A DNA stretch of 64,000 nt from Isoetes taiwanensis. Taxonomy: Eukaryota; Streptophyta; Lycopodiopsida; Isoetales; Isoetaceae. The DNA lies in the NCBI GenBank assembly GCA_021234155.1, contig JAJEKV010000094.1:3888535-3952534 (forward strand), written 5' to 3'. Numbering within the stretch: the stretch's first letter is position 1; every line of letters starts with the position of its first letter. The position numbers were made by a program, and so were the translations under genes. A model generated the notes under the pieces. That model was given only the letters and a program-made list of their open reading frames with translations, did no database searches and had not been told where the DNA came from. Of this stretch, positions 1-10,164 are shown piece by piece.

Positions 1-1900
1 GGCGATCAAGGGCCGCCTTCTGACGCGGCAAAAAACCTGTCTCCTGCAACAGAATTTGATATGGAACTGTGGACTTCACCCTCCAGTGCTCATACCAAGA
101 AGCCTTTCTGCACCTACTCCAAGTCATTCCAAGTAGCGAGGGACACTACTGGGCCCCATACATCGACCTTGTATGGAAGGACATGCTCATAGAGCATGCA
201 TCAAGACAATCTGTAGCTGGAGACCTATAGCAGCATGGAACCAACAGAGAATCTAATAGCTAGATTTTGGAAACAACATGAGTCTATTAAGTAAACCAAT
301 ATCTAGATCTAATAAATGCACAGTAAGATGCCGAAAGGGATCAGGCTGGTGTAGAACTTTAAGTCATCTATGGAAACAAAGCTATAGTGTGCACAAATGA
401 CCTTCAATTTGTACTATGAATAATAGTCATCAATCACATATAGCTCATATTATGCAATATAATGCAATATATTGAAATCTAAATTATGCATCAATATAGT
501 AGGCTAGCTTATCAATCCAATGAAAATAGCAAATAGCAAATAGCAAATAGATCTAATGCATCTGATGGAAAACTCGCAGGCAGTTATAGTAGAAGCTACT
601 TATGGTTCTACAAGACAAGCTATATTTCGCACGAGAAAATATGGATTAGAAATAGAAATATGAAATTATAGAGCAGAATAAGGAAAGGGAAATTTAACAA
701 GCAAATTGAAATTGAAAAATATGGGAACCTGGTTAGCGATGTTGCCATCACTCTTGTTGACGTGAGCCTTTGCTAGCATTCTTGAAGATTTGGTTGAATC
801 CATCGGAGGATTAACTAGAGGATTTGCAGAATCTAACATCAATGTACAGAGTCATGCTCAATCTGTGCAATTTGTGCAGAGCGATCGTCCACTTCTAAAT
901 TAGTAGAGCTCTTGTTAGTTGTCGAAGCTAAAGCCTTAACAGGTTACTACTAAGCTTTAGACCAGTCGGATCATTTATGCTTTAGGACGAGTCACAGTAA
1001 AATAAAAGCTGCACAAGAATCATAAATAGCTAGACCTGGATGTGGATTCCTAACAGAATGTAGACTAAATATTGAAAGCAATGGATAAAGGTTAAAAGAT
1101 TAAATCCCAAAATGGTCTTTGGACACACTGGTCAAGTTGTACTTATGGTCCAACCTAGTTTCCTAGGTTATACACATAAGATGGGATATAAGGGAAAATG
1201 CCATATGTAAAACGTGCATTCAATCTCATTGTAAAGCACGAAAACTATAGCTTTTGTCCCTTTTATCTAGCTAGATGAGTATAACATTGTAGTGATACAA
1301 AAGCCTAGTGATCAAAAAGCCAATGTAACCTATTTGGTGCACCCAAAGAGTATAACAGAGTAGTGATCAAAAAGCCAGTGTAACTTGTTTGGTGCACCCA
1401 AACATCCAACTTGCAACCTTAGTGGAGGTTGAATTTATGAAGTTAATCGATGTCCAATATGTATGGCCATCACCCTTGGTAGTCTGCCTTTTTGAAAAAA
1501 AATAGGCAGTAGTTAGTTATCACTAGCAAGTGCCAAAGTGGGATATTTAGCCCACGTTTAAATGTTTGCAAATGCAAAACTTTGATACAAAGGACACAAG
1601 TAGTAGACCAACATTTTTCTTTAAATAGTTGGCCAAGGTGGGCCTTGTTGACAATCTGAAGTCTGGTTCATGTTTTAATAACTAAACAAGCTGCTGTCCA
1701 AGCTGTCAATAACTCAATAAGTTATGGGTTAATTCTAGATCATGCAGTGGCCAAACCAAAAGATTCATACAAAGTGTCAAAGATTTTACTGTCCATACTA
1801 ACCATCAATCAATGTTAGCAAACACCATACTAAGCGTCAAAGACATCAAAAACATACCATTGAATGATCTACTATATCGTGCGCCAATAATATAATAGAT
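1..1900. other. AT-rich non-coding stretch with short repeats
   Basis: I see no coding region here. The sequence is AT-rich and holds a three-unit TAGCAAA run at 527-550. A longer imperfect direct repeat is listed separately. No transposon terminus or RNA gene could be supported. Confidence 0.6.
1307..1402. repeat. Imperfect direct repeat, 41 bp units, 55-bp period
   Basis: Units 1307-1347 and 1362-1402 share the frame AGTGATCAAAAAGCC and a TTGGTGCACCCAAA end, with only a few substitutions. The spacer and the sequence just upstream (GAGTATAAC near 1277 and 1348) also match, so the duplicated block was probably larger. It looks like a local tandem duplication; no function is evident. Confidence 0.7.
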
Positions 1901-2234
1901 AGATTTATTTTTTAATGTTCAGAAGAAGCCGAAACTTATAGGACACATATCCAGATGGGACCTGGCTCCGCCACTGTACATGGCTGAAGTGGGTCCTTCC
2001 TTCACTAACTTTATAATGATCACGACCACTTTCACAAGGAGATGGTGAACTCGTGATCCGTAAAATTGTCAAAAATATAAGACTAACAAGGTGTTGCGCA
2101 CGAGGGATTGCCATCTGGTGGCCGGAGAGTGTGTTTCATGGTTTCTGTAGAGAGTGGATTTATGGCAAACAATACACAAACTACCTTATAAAGTGTTTAG
2201 GTTTCATCATTCCATGGTTTGCTTATTTTGTGTT

Positions 2235-3260
2235 GTAGTGACTTAGTAGACAATGTGCTTTGCATTGGTTGTATGGTGCTGCGGAGAAGCATGCTGTGTG
2301 CGTGTCATTTTTGGAGACATCGCACATGAGGGAGCACTTACAAATAAGGGCAGGGGTGCTTAGAATAAGAAAATTATTAATGCATTTGAGCAATGGGATT
2401 GACGTTTTTGTGGCCTCGGAGTTGGAGAGCTCCTGCGACTGTATGATTGCGTTGCCCAATTGTTGTATCCTCTCGACGACATGTTGGTTGTTCTTGTTGT
2501 AGATCTCTATGATCTTTGTCAAGGATGGAGACAGGTTGGCCTCTGCTATCGTGATGTATAATAAGCAGTATGTGGCTACAGGGTAGGCGTGGAAGATGTA
2601 CTGGAAATATGTGTTGGGCTCTCCACATTGTCACGATGTGAGGATTGAAGGTGGTTGTCTTGCAGTCACTCAAATGGCTCTTGAGGAAGAGCTTGGGTCC
2701 TTGGATGCCGTATGCGAGAACCTTCTTGTATTGTTGTTTGTCGAGGCCCAAGTGTTGTAGCAAGACAGTCATTGTCTTCTTTCCAATGTTTATTTAGCCA
2801 CTTTTTCCTTTCCTTCTTCAGGGGAGTGGTCTTCTGGTTCTAAGATGCATGTGTCTCTGACGAGGAAGTGGGGAACGTGGAACCTACAGTCGATGCTCCA
2901 TTTTTTCTTGCATGGGTGGGTGTGCTTGTGTGTTTGCATTGGACGTAGTTCGTTTGAGAGCAGCTCGATGCCCGTTGTAATGAGCTTGTCAACGGAAGAA
3001 ATGATGTCTTCATATGTTGCATCTCGGTATTGTAGGGCGCCTTTTATCTAGAGCAGCATGTGGTCAAGTGGGCTTCCTCTCTGCTGGAATTGGGTGATGC
3101 ATACGAAGTCGGCGACCTCGTCGATCATGTCGTTTGGCTTCTGCAACACCTTCCTGAGGCCCATCACCCTATTGACGTAGTACCTCATGCATGTGATTGG
3201 GTCTTGTGCACGAGGGGTTGCACTCCGATAACCCGAGAGCATGTTTTCATGGTTTTTGTT
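2235..3260 (-). pseudogene. Helitron Rep (RepHel N-terminal part) relic
   Basis: The minus strand encodes, in several broken frames, the order of blocks expected of a plant Helitron Rep protein. These are a DPITCMRYYVNRV-type block (about 3160-3207), FQQRGSP (3069-3092), a KGALQYRDATYED block, a QTHKHTHPCKKK Cys/His block with CRFHVPHF (about 2870-2945), a GPKLFLKSH block, and the replication-initiator tyrosine region YPVATYCLLY (2556-2587). The tyrosine spacing of that last region fits the Y2 motif, but the usual following Lys is Ile. Breaks seen: an in-frame TAG at 3048-3050 where the family has Trp, a stop and frame change near 2790, and another frame change near 2600. No helicase domain and no TC/CTRR termini were found. 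Helitrons transpose by rolling-circle replication; this copy is dead. Confidence 0.72.
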
Positions 3261-3264
3261 TGAT

Positions 3265-4265
3265 CGTATCATGTTGTGTCTTTTTTGCTTTGGGTGCTCA
3301 ATTGGGCTTGGATGCAAAGCATATGTCAGACGTAGCAAAAGGCCAAACTCATTTCTACAGGTCAAACACAGTCCACAAGCATGATGCAAAATCTGCTATG
3401 AATAATGCTTTAATCTTGCTGCAAGGGTTTCGGTTTCTTCCACTCCAACCGAGTCCATCTCTTTTTCAGGTTCCAACATTTTTTACTTTGAAAACTCACA
3501 TGCTCTTTGAGCCTTTCAACGTTTTTGCACAGCCTTGACAATCACATGAGTTTGTATCAAATTTGAAGCTTATCCCTACTAGAAACTTTGGGAAGGTGGC
3601 TCAATGGATTTAAACCTTCCTGCAACAACAAGTTTATAACATTCAATTTCTTTGCTTTCATAAGTTTATAACATTCAATTTCTTTGCTTTCATAATGGCT
3701 CCCTAATCTTACGTATTAAGAATTGCACCTTTTTCTTGCAAGTTCAGACCAAATATAGTTTGATCAATGTGTATTCTTACAAACGATCAATTTTTAGTCT
3801 TTTCCTTTCCCACAAATATTGCATTAGCTAATTTCTTAGGTGCTTAGTTTTTCATATTCGGAAGTCTCAAGGCCAAAATAATATGTACATTTCTCAATGA
3901 AAGTAAACATTCTAATCATTCCTTGATACAAATTACATGGTACACTTCCTGATGATCACATGGTGCTAGCAAGAAATGGAACTTGATGCACAGCCAAAAG
4001 GTGGCTTTGGGTTTTGAAGACCATCAAAACATCCTGTCTACGGGCATATAAAAAGTTATTTTTAGCCTGCTCATCAAGCAAGTTAGGTATTTCGAAGTTT
4101 GTACCTGAATTGTGATGCAGCCCATCTACAATATCTGTTTCACCATGTCTAAAGAATCAACACCCTTTGATTTCAAGTTCTTGCAAAAGAGCCAATGTGG
4201 GCCTTTATAAATTTAATAAGCTGAATTGCTAAAGAGAGGATTTGCTTTAAGAATCGATCTACATC
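3265..4265. other. Non-coding stretch with a 32-bp perfect tandem duplication
   Basis: No coding region is supported. The notable item is an exact head-to-tail duplication, 3630-3661 and 3662-3693 (unit begins AAGTTTATAACATTC). The right edge (4261-4265, ACATC) is the left target duplication of the neighbouring copia element. Confidence 0.65.
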
Positions 4266-4498
4266 TGATGAAAATCTAGACAAAGCATATAAAGGAAGAG
4301 AGGCACAGAGGACGAAAGAGAGACAAGCGATGATCCCAGAACAACACACAATATCAATTGTATTGAATCACACTATATATATATATATATATACATTGGG
4401 TTGCATGCATGCACACGCATGCGCATGCATTGAGAACATGCACGACACAGACAATGACACACTTGCATTCATTGGAGGACAACGTAGCATCTCCAACA
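4266..4498 (-). repeat. 3' LTR of the copia element
   Basis: 233 bp, TG...CA termini, near-identical to the split 5' LTR at 9225-9404 plus 10017-10061. It contains a longer (TA)n tract (about 4372-4392), which accounts for its 8 extra bases. The LTR also contains a purine/pyrimidine alternating stretch of GCATGC repeats near 4403-4430. Confidence 0.92.
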
Positions 4499-4510
4499 CC
4501 CCCCCTGCAA
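4499..4510 (-). other. Polypurine tract
   Basis: On the minus strand this reads GCAGGGGGGG and lies directly before the 3' LTR start TGTTGGAG. It is the expected plus-strand DNA synthesis primer of an LTR retrotransposon. Confidence 0.85.
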
Positions 4511-4878
4511 CGTTGGTCTCTCAATGAAAGAAACCAAAATATATGTGATTCAAATACTGGAAAGGTGACCAAGGATGCACATGCATCCCCTTAAACCTTG
4601 GTCATGTGCGGGGTTAAAACCTTTTGTGGGAAGCAAAAGGAAAAACCGTGGCACCCTTCAAAAAGTATCTATCAAGTAGAAGGCGAAGGGAGGATCCATG
4701 GCGAAAGTGGTAAAATCTTCATGCTTTGTCATAGATAAAGCTTTGGTAAAGATATCCGCAATCATGTTATCGTAGGGACAATCTTGCGGCATAATTGTCT
4801 TTTTCTTGACTTCCAGTTTAATGTAATGGTAATGAATATAAATATGCTTGGACTTTGAATGAAAGACCTCATCCTTAG

Positions 4879-5289
4879 TTAAAGATATGGCACTCTGATT
4901 GTCACAGCGGCAACATATTCTGCTTCAGTGGTGGACACAGCAACACAATGTTGTTTCTTGCTATACCAAGAGATTAAAGAATTATCCATAAAGAAACATG
5001 CTCCACTTGTAGAGCGAGAAGTATCAGGACAACCTCCCCAATCAGCGTCAGTATAACCAACCAATTGTGGACCAATATCTTGACGAACGTAAACCAAAGC
5101 ATGAGCGATAGTGCCTTTTAGATAACGAAGAACTCTTTTGGCTGCATTCCAATGTTGGCGTCCTGGATTAGACATAAATTGTTCTAATGTGTTGACAACA
5201 TAACTGATATCTGGCCTGGTGGCATGGGCTAAGTACATTAAAGCACTGATAAGATTTGCATATGGATATTGAGCCATGTCAAGACGCAA
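4879..5289 (-). pseudogene. Copia RNase H domain
   Basis: A 136-codon open segment. It starts with the connection region (YLAHATRPDISYVVN, then LRYLKGT) and runs into RNase H with GYTDADWGGCPDTSRSTSG, SWYSKKQ and STTEAEYVA. The catalytic Asp and Glu positions are present in these motifs. The domain is cut off after TEAEYVAAV by a frame change, and the C-terminal part (4500-4880) is not open. It degrades the RNA strand during reverse transcription and lies downstream of RT as in all copia polyproteins. Confidence 0.88.
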
Positions 5290-5414
5290 GCACCGTTTGA
5301 GGACACATGTGTTTCAAAGAATTTGACGTTAACTCCCAAGGGTGTTGGACCGAGGTTTAGCATTACTCATATCATATTTGTCAAGTAACTTCGAGAGATA
5401 TACTTTTCGTTGGC

Positions 5415-6050
5415 TCAAGCGTATGCAATTATCGTGGACTCAATTTGAAGTCCAAGACAAGATTTGATAGAACCAAGATCCACCATGTCAAATGCAGCGC
5501 CAAGATTATTCTTACACTGAGCTAGAAAATCAAGACTGTTGGATACTAGAATAGTATCATCAACATATAGCGCAATAAAGATAAATGCAGGACCAACTTT
5601 TTTGTAATAGAGATTTGCATCTGCAGCGGTGGGTAAGTAACCATCAGAAATAAAAAATGCATTCATTTTCGTATACCAGGCACGGGATGCTTGTTTTAAA
5701 CCATATAAAGCTTTTCGTAACTTGCAAACCATAGGTGTGGGACCTGTGATCTTGTAGCCATCATGTTGTTCCATATAAATATCCTCTGTAAGATCGCCAT
5801 TTAGGAAGGCCGTTTTAACATCCATTTGATGAACATATAGATTATGGGCGACTGCAAATGCTAACAAAGCACGAACAGTCGCAAGACGTACCACAGGCGA
5901 GAATGTCTCATGATAATCAATTCCAGCAATTTCAGAAAACTCCTTTCGCAACCAAGCATGCTTTGAATCTGTCAAAAGTACCATCTGCTTTAGTTTTAAC
6001 ACGGAAAACCCACTTACTTTTAATAGATTTGCGACCAGAAGGAAGGGCAA
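5415..6050 (-). pseudogene. Copia reverse transcriptase domain
   Basis: A 211-codon open segment that carries the copia RT signature blocks. These are FSPVVRLATVRALLA, QMDVKTAFLNGDL (first catalytic Asp), LRKALYGLKQASRAWY and ALYVDDTIL (the YVDD catalytic box). The reading frame is lost on both sides, so no full polyprotein can be made. Upstream (6075-6569) is the acidic, low-complexity linker normally found between integrase and RT. Confidence 0.92.
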
Positions 6051-6074
6051 CTAAATCCCATGTGCCTTTGCTTA

Positions 6075-6569
6075 TCAAAGAGTGATATTCAGCGTCCATT
6101 GCTTGTTTCCAATATTCCTGCTCATCAGAATTGAGAGCATCATGAATAGTAACAGGTTCAGTAATGGAGACAAAAGTATAATAGTCGGCAATAAAAGTAA
6201 CGGGGGCCTTGGCCGAGTAACACGAGAAGTGTGAAACTCTTGCTGAGACATAACTTCAGGAGGTTGTATAGATGGTTCTGCATGTGGCTGAGGAACATTA
6301 TCATCCATCGAAATAATATTGTCATGTAATTGAGCAGATATATCCTCATATTCGCCTCCAACACTATCAGGTAAATCCGAAATATCAGGCAACAATGAGA
6401 CTTCTTCAATGGCACGATCATCAAAAATATCGTCATCATAGTGTTCTCGGAAATTTGATAGAATATCGTGAGTAACAGATGGCGAAGGAGACTGGGCCAT
6501 AATAGTTTCATTAACAATAGTATCTCTATAGCGGCAGAGAACAATTTTCTTAGAAACCAAATCAAGCAA
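6075..6569 (-). pseudogene. Copia integrase C-terminal / linker segment
   Basis: A 164-codon open segment rich in Asp, Glu, Ser and Pro, located between the integrase core (6591-7330) and RT (5415-6050). It starts VSKKIVLCRYRDTIVNE, which resembles the end of the copia integrase C-terminal region, then becomes an acidic linker, and loses frame near its end (EQQWTLNITL-like tail in another frame). Identification rests mainly on position and composition. Confidence 0.7.
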
Positions 6570-6590
6570 ATCGATAAGTTTGGTGCAAGA

Positions 6591-7330
6591 TCAAAGATAT
6601 CCTAAAAAGATAACCTTTTGAGCAACTGGTTGTAATTTACTCCGTTTCTCCTTAGGAATATAGGCATAGGCTTGACATCCAAATACTTTAAAATGTGCTA
6701 CTGTGGGCTTCTTGCAAGACCATATCTCAAAAGGTGTGAAACCAGCGACAGATGAAGAAGATATACAATTTTGAACATAAACGGCTGTACTCGCTGCTTC
6801 AGCCCAAAATTGTGTATTTAAACCAGAATGAAGCAACATACTCCGAATAGCATTCAAGACGGTCCTGTTCTTACGTTCTGCCACTCCATTATGCTGTGGT
6901 GTATGTGGTACTGTAAATTCTCTCAGAATGCCAGCATTAGTACAAAAAAGAGTCAAATACATGATTCTTAAATTCACCACCATTGTCACTGCGAATGCTT
7001 TTTAAGAACCACGACCATCCGCAATTCCACCATTGCCTTCCACTTACCTAAGCGTTGAGAAAACATCGATTTCTTCTTGAGAGAAAAGATGAAAGAATAA
7101 GCGTGAGTAATCATCAATGATTAAGAGAAAATATATGGCACCACCAAGTGACATGATTGGCAATGGTCCACAAAGGTCCATATGGACCAACTACAAAATA
7201 GAAGATGCACGAGGTCCAACATGATTAAAAGAACGCCCGACAAGGCTTACCCAAGTACACAAGCCTCACATGGTGCCAAGAGTGCCCGCAGAATCCATCG
7301 AGAAGCCATTACTTAGACCCCACCGACGCT
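6591..7330 (-). pseudogene. Copia integrase (degenerate)
   Basis: The part 6591-6989 is open and shows the integrase core end TPQHNGVAERKNRTVL (with the catalytic Glu), FWAEA, TPFEIW and FKVFGCQAYAYIPKEKRSKL. Upstream (about 6990-7330) the blocks LVHMDLCGPLP, FLLIIDDYSR and FFHLFSQEE can be read only by changing frame, with stops between them. Integrase inserts the cDNA; here it is non-functional. The zinc-binding HHCC part further upstream (7300-7500) is too decayed to define. Confidence 0.87.
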
Positions 7331-7504
7331 TCATGTCCAACAAGATTGAAAAAGAGGCATGACAAAAGCGTCCATGCCATAAATCTCCATCGTGGTGTCG
7401 CAAGAAGAGCATAGATTAGACCATCGTGTAATTCGGTACTCATATAAATTGTGATGGCGCATGCCGCATACCAAGTATTAAGCCATCTTTCAAAAGGTAG
7501 CAAA

Positions 7505-8030
7505 ATAACTCATCAAAGTAAAGATGAATACCAACATCGGTTAATCGAGAAACGAAAAGTAAATGGCGATGTAAAAGCAGAACATGTAAAACACCACGCA
7601 TAAAGAATGAATTCACGAATGAGCTCGTAATGGTAGATCACCAATACCAAGAATTTGTTGACGACTGTCATCTCCCATATAAACATATTTTAAAACGCGC
7701 AAGGGATGGTAATTTCTGAGCAAGGATTTCTCATATACCATATATTGCGTTGCACCTAGATGAAAAATTACACAAAGCTGTAAACATAATAGCTAGACAA
7801 CACCATATAAATTCAAGATAATACTATAAGTTAGGAACTTAATATTTCAATACCACACACAATATCAATGCTCAACAATATATATATAAGAAATAAATTC
7901 CAACACTATATGTAGAAGTTGACACCATGGTGCAACACACAATAACACATGAATGAGGAACATGCTGTATACACACATGCCCAACACCATAACAAAGCTC
8001 AACACCATTGCTTAACACACAATACCATCA
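7505..8030. other. Decayed gag/protease interval of the copia element
   Basis: No open reading frame longer than about 60 codons lies between the gag CCHC segment and the GAG-pre-integrase remnants. The aspartic protease expected here could not be recognised. The interval is probably eroded protease coding sequence, inferred from position only. Confidence 0.5.
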
Positions 8031-8033
8031 TTA

Positions 8034-9225
8034 TTATTTGGGAGCAGGATGCACACCTGAATCTATCATCATGTTGTCGGTACTCCCTAAAACATTTGTA
8101 CTAGCTTGTACAGGATGTCCAATTGTTCTTTCCACACCATACTGTTCACTATCACGTGATGTATTAACACAATTAGCTTCCATATCTCGTTTCTCATCCT
8201 CTTTTCTATCAAAGCATCTTGCAATGCCATGGCCATCACGACCACAATATTCACACACAATAGATTGATATCTAGATTGATATCCACGTGATCCACGCAC
8301 CACGCCCATATCCACTACGACAAAAGTGTTATAATCATGGCAACCATAATAATCACTGCGACCATACACACTACTACGACCATAACCCCCACGCCCATGG
8401 TCATATCCTCCATCATAACCTCGACCATAACTACGGCCATAACCACGACCAAAGGATCCATCATAACCACGACCAAAAGACCAAAATCTTTTTCTTTGTT
8501 CAGAAGACTCAGAAGGTGGGTTTCTTTTCCTTGTATCTGCAACCATTACAGTGTCTTTGACGTCAGGGGGTGCAATAACTTTCGGCAAGACATGGTCTTC
8601 TAAGGATTCACGCAGCGTCTTCAAAAGTAACATGCTTCTTATTCATCAATATAGAAATGATGACCCCGAATTCGAGAGGATGGAAAAGTTTCCAATATTT
8701 TGCATCACCAATTCATCTTTGGATATAGGCCCGCAAAGACTAATTGTTCAATTATTTCTTTGAAGCGATCAACATGAGCTCTAACAAGTACTTGATGAAT
8801 CATATTGAGATTTGCCAAACTCCTCTTCAAGAAAAAAGGACTTCTTGCTTTGTTCTCTTATTGTAAACCTGCTCTAAATAATTCCAGATCTCCTTTGGAT
8901 GTGATAAATTGATCAACATCCGCATGGATAGAATCTTTCAATCCATACACTAAGAGACGGCCAGTGCCGCACGATCTTTGGTTTTCCATTGCTCCTTCTC
9001 TTTAAGCCATGTATCAAAAGTTTGTCCAGAAGTAATCAATTGATCATTCAACATTGGTTGCTTGGGACACTCCTTTTTTCCAATTACATAATCAAGCAAA
9101 TCATCACTCTCTAACACACATTTGATCTTCCTCTTCCAACCAGGATATCCAGTACCGTTGAAAACATAAATTGTTTTAGATGACGAATCGCCCTTCACGG
9201 TTATCACCTCCAGCTCTGATACCAT
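8034..9225 (-). pseudogene. Copia gag with CCHC zinc knuckle and RG-rich tract
   Basis: The gag ATG (9223-9225) overlaps the LTR/primer-site junction. The first 91 codons (8950-9225) contain NGTGYPGWKRKIKCVL and a WLKEKEQWKTKDRAALA block typical of copia gag. A stop then interrupts it; further gag pieces (HPKEIWNYLEQVY) are in other frames to about 8640. The segment 8034-8633 is open and holds an unusual tract rich in Arg, Gly and Tyr (FGRGYDGSFGRGYGRSYGRG, about 8395-8480), followed by a CCHC knuckle CEYCGRDGHGIARC (about 8215-8260). Gag forms the virus-like particle and binds RNA. Plus-strand His/Thr-rich ORFs over this tract are antisense shadows. Confidence 0.85.
9213..9224 (-). other. 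Primer-binding site (initiator tRNA-Met type)
   Basis: Minus-strand TGGTATCAGAGC sits immediately after the 5' LTR end (CA at 9225-9226). It is the classic plant copia primer site for initiator tRNA-Met. Confidence 0.92.
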
Positions 9226-10061
9226 GATGAAAATCTAGACAAAGCATATAAAGGAAGAGAGGCACAGAGGACGAAAGAGAGACAAGCGATGATCCCAGAA
9301 CAACACACAATATCAATTGTATTGAATCACACTATATATATATACATTGGGTTGCATGCATGCACACGCATGCGCATGCATTGAGAACATGCACGACACA
9401 GACAGGGAATAAATTACTAATCGCATATTTCTTATTAGCCAGAATGACTTTGGCTAAACTTGCTCGATATTAATCCCAAACCTTTATGTAGTTTAGCTAA
9501 ACTCTACATATTTTTTCTCTCATACTTTCTAGCGTTTAGCTAAACTAACCCAAATATCATCCCCAAAATTTCTATGGTGTGGCCAACGGAAAATATTAAG
9601 CCAAATTACTATACCCTTTTTCAATTGTTTCCACTTATTTTAGTCATTTTCTTTGTGAAAACATTGTAAAATAATGCTAGTTAGCAAAATCTATGACTCA
9701 AATCAATTTATAATGCTATAAACTAAACTACTAATCATATATTTCTTATAAACTAGAACAATATTAGCTAAACTAGCCCGAAATTCATTCTAAAAGTTTC
9801 TATGGTTTAGCTAAACAATACAAAATTTCACTCTCTTACTTTCTAGCATTTGGCTAAAGAGCTCTAGGGTTGGTGCAGTCCCGAAAAACGTTAAGCTAAA
9901 ATTATAATTTTTTTCCCAATTTTTTCCATTTACTTTAGCCAATTTTTTTCGAAAATGTGCTAAAAAATCGCCAAATAGCTAAGTTTAGCCCATAAATTAT
10001 TCCATGGACACAGACAATGACACACTTGCATGCATTGGAGGACAACGTAGCATCTCCAACA
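9225..10061 (-). repeat. 5' LTR of the copia element, split by an insertion
   Basis: LTR sequence is present at 9225-9404 and continues at 10017-10061 after the insert and its duplicated target. Without the insert and duplication the LTR would be 225 bp, which matches the 3' LTR except for (TA)n length and one base near 10031. Promoter function of this LTR is presumably disturbed. Confidence 0.9.
9405..10006. mobile_element. 602-bp non-autonomous element inserted in the LTR, internally duplicated
   Basis: It is flanked by a perfect 10-bp target duplication GACACAGACA (9395-9404 and 10007-10016). The termini resemble a short imperfect inverted repeat (GGAATAAATTA at the left, GGAATAATTTA from the right on the other strand). 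It has no coding capacity. It consists of two diverged direct repeats, about 9411-9705 and 9720-9990, each with TTTAGCTAAAC-type palindromes, a CTTTCTAGC block, and a TTTCCA block near the end. Target duplications of 9-10 bp are typical of Mutator-like elements, so this may be a Mutator-derived MITE; that class call is inference. Confidence 0.8.
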
Positions 10062-10164
10062 ACATCACTAGACTAACCATTGCATATAAAGATGTTCTCT
10101 TCATTGTGCCAATGAAGCGTGTTAGTAGAACTTAGCAGCAAGAAGACAATGCCCAAGTATCAAC

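Larger units (their letters stand above)
4266..10061 (-). mobile_element. Full-length Ty1/copia LTR retrotransposon with nested insert
   Basis: Direct LTRs begin TGTTGGAGATGC and end GATTTTCATCA when read on the minus strand. The 3' LTR is 4266-4498 (233 bp). The 5' LTR is 9225-10061 and is split by a foreign 602-bp segment. A perfect 5-bp target duplication, ACATC, lies at 4261-4265 and 10062-10066. The primer-binding site TGGTATCAGAGC (minus, 9213-9224) abuts the 5' LTR with no spacer. A G-run polypurine tract abuts the 3' LTR (4499-4508). The domain order gag, integrase, RT, RNase H is that of copia. Apart from a shorter (TA)n run, the two LTRs differ at one base by my reading, so insertion is recent. 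All ORFs are nonetheless broken by stops and frameshifts, so it probably moved using proteins supplied in trans. Confidence 0.93.

Noticed and set aside
2096-3260. Similar 50-bp phrases at 2096-2148 and 3208-3260 (GCACGAGGG...TTTCATGGTTT)
   Set aside because: The match is patchy and one copy lies in Helitron coding sequence; not strong enough to call terminal repeats.
8288-8603. His/Thr-rich plus-strand ORFs
   Set aside because: They are the antisense of the RG-rich gag tract of the copia element.
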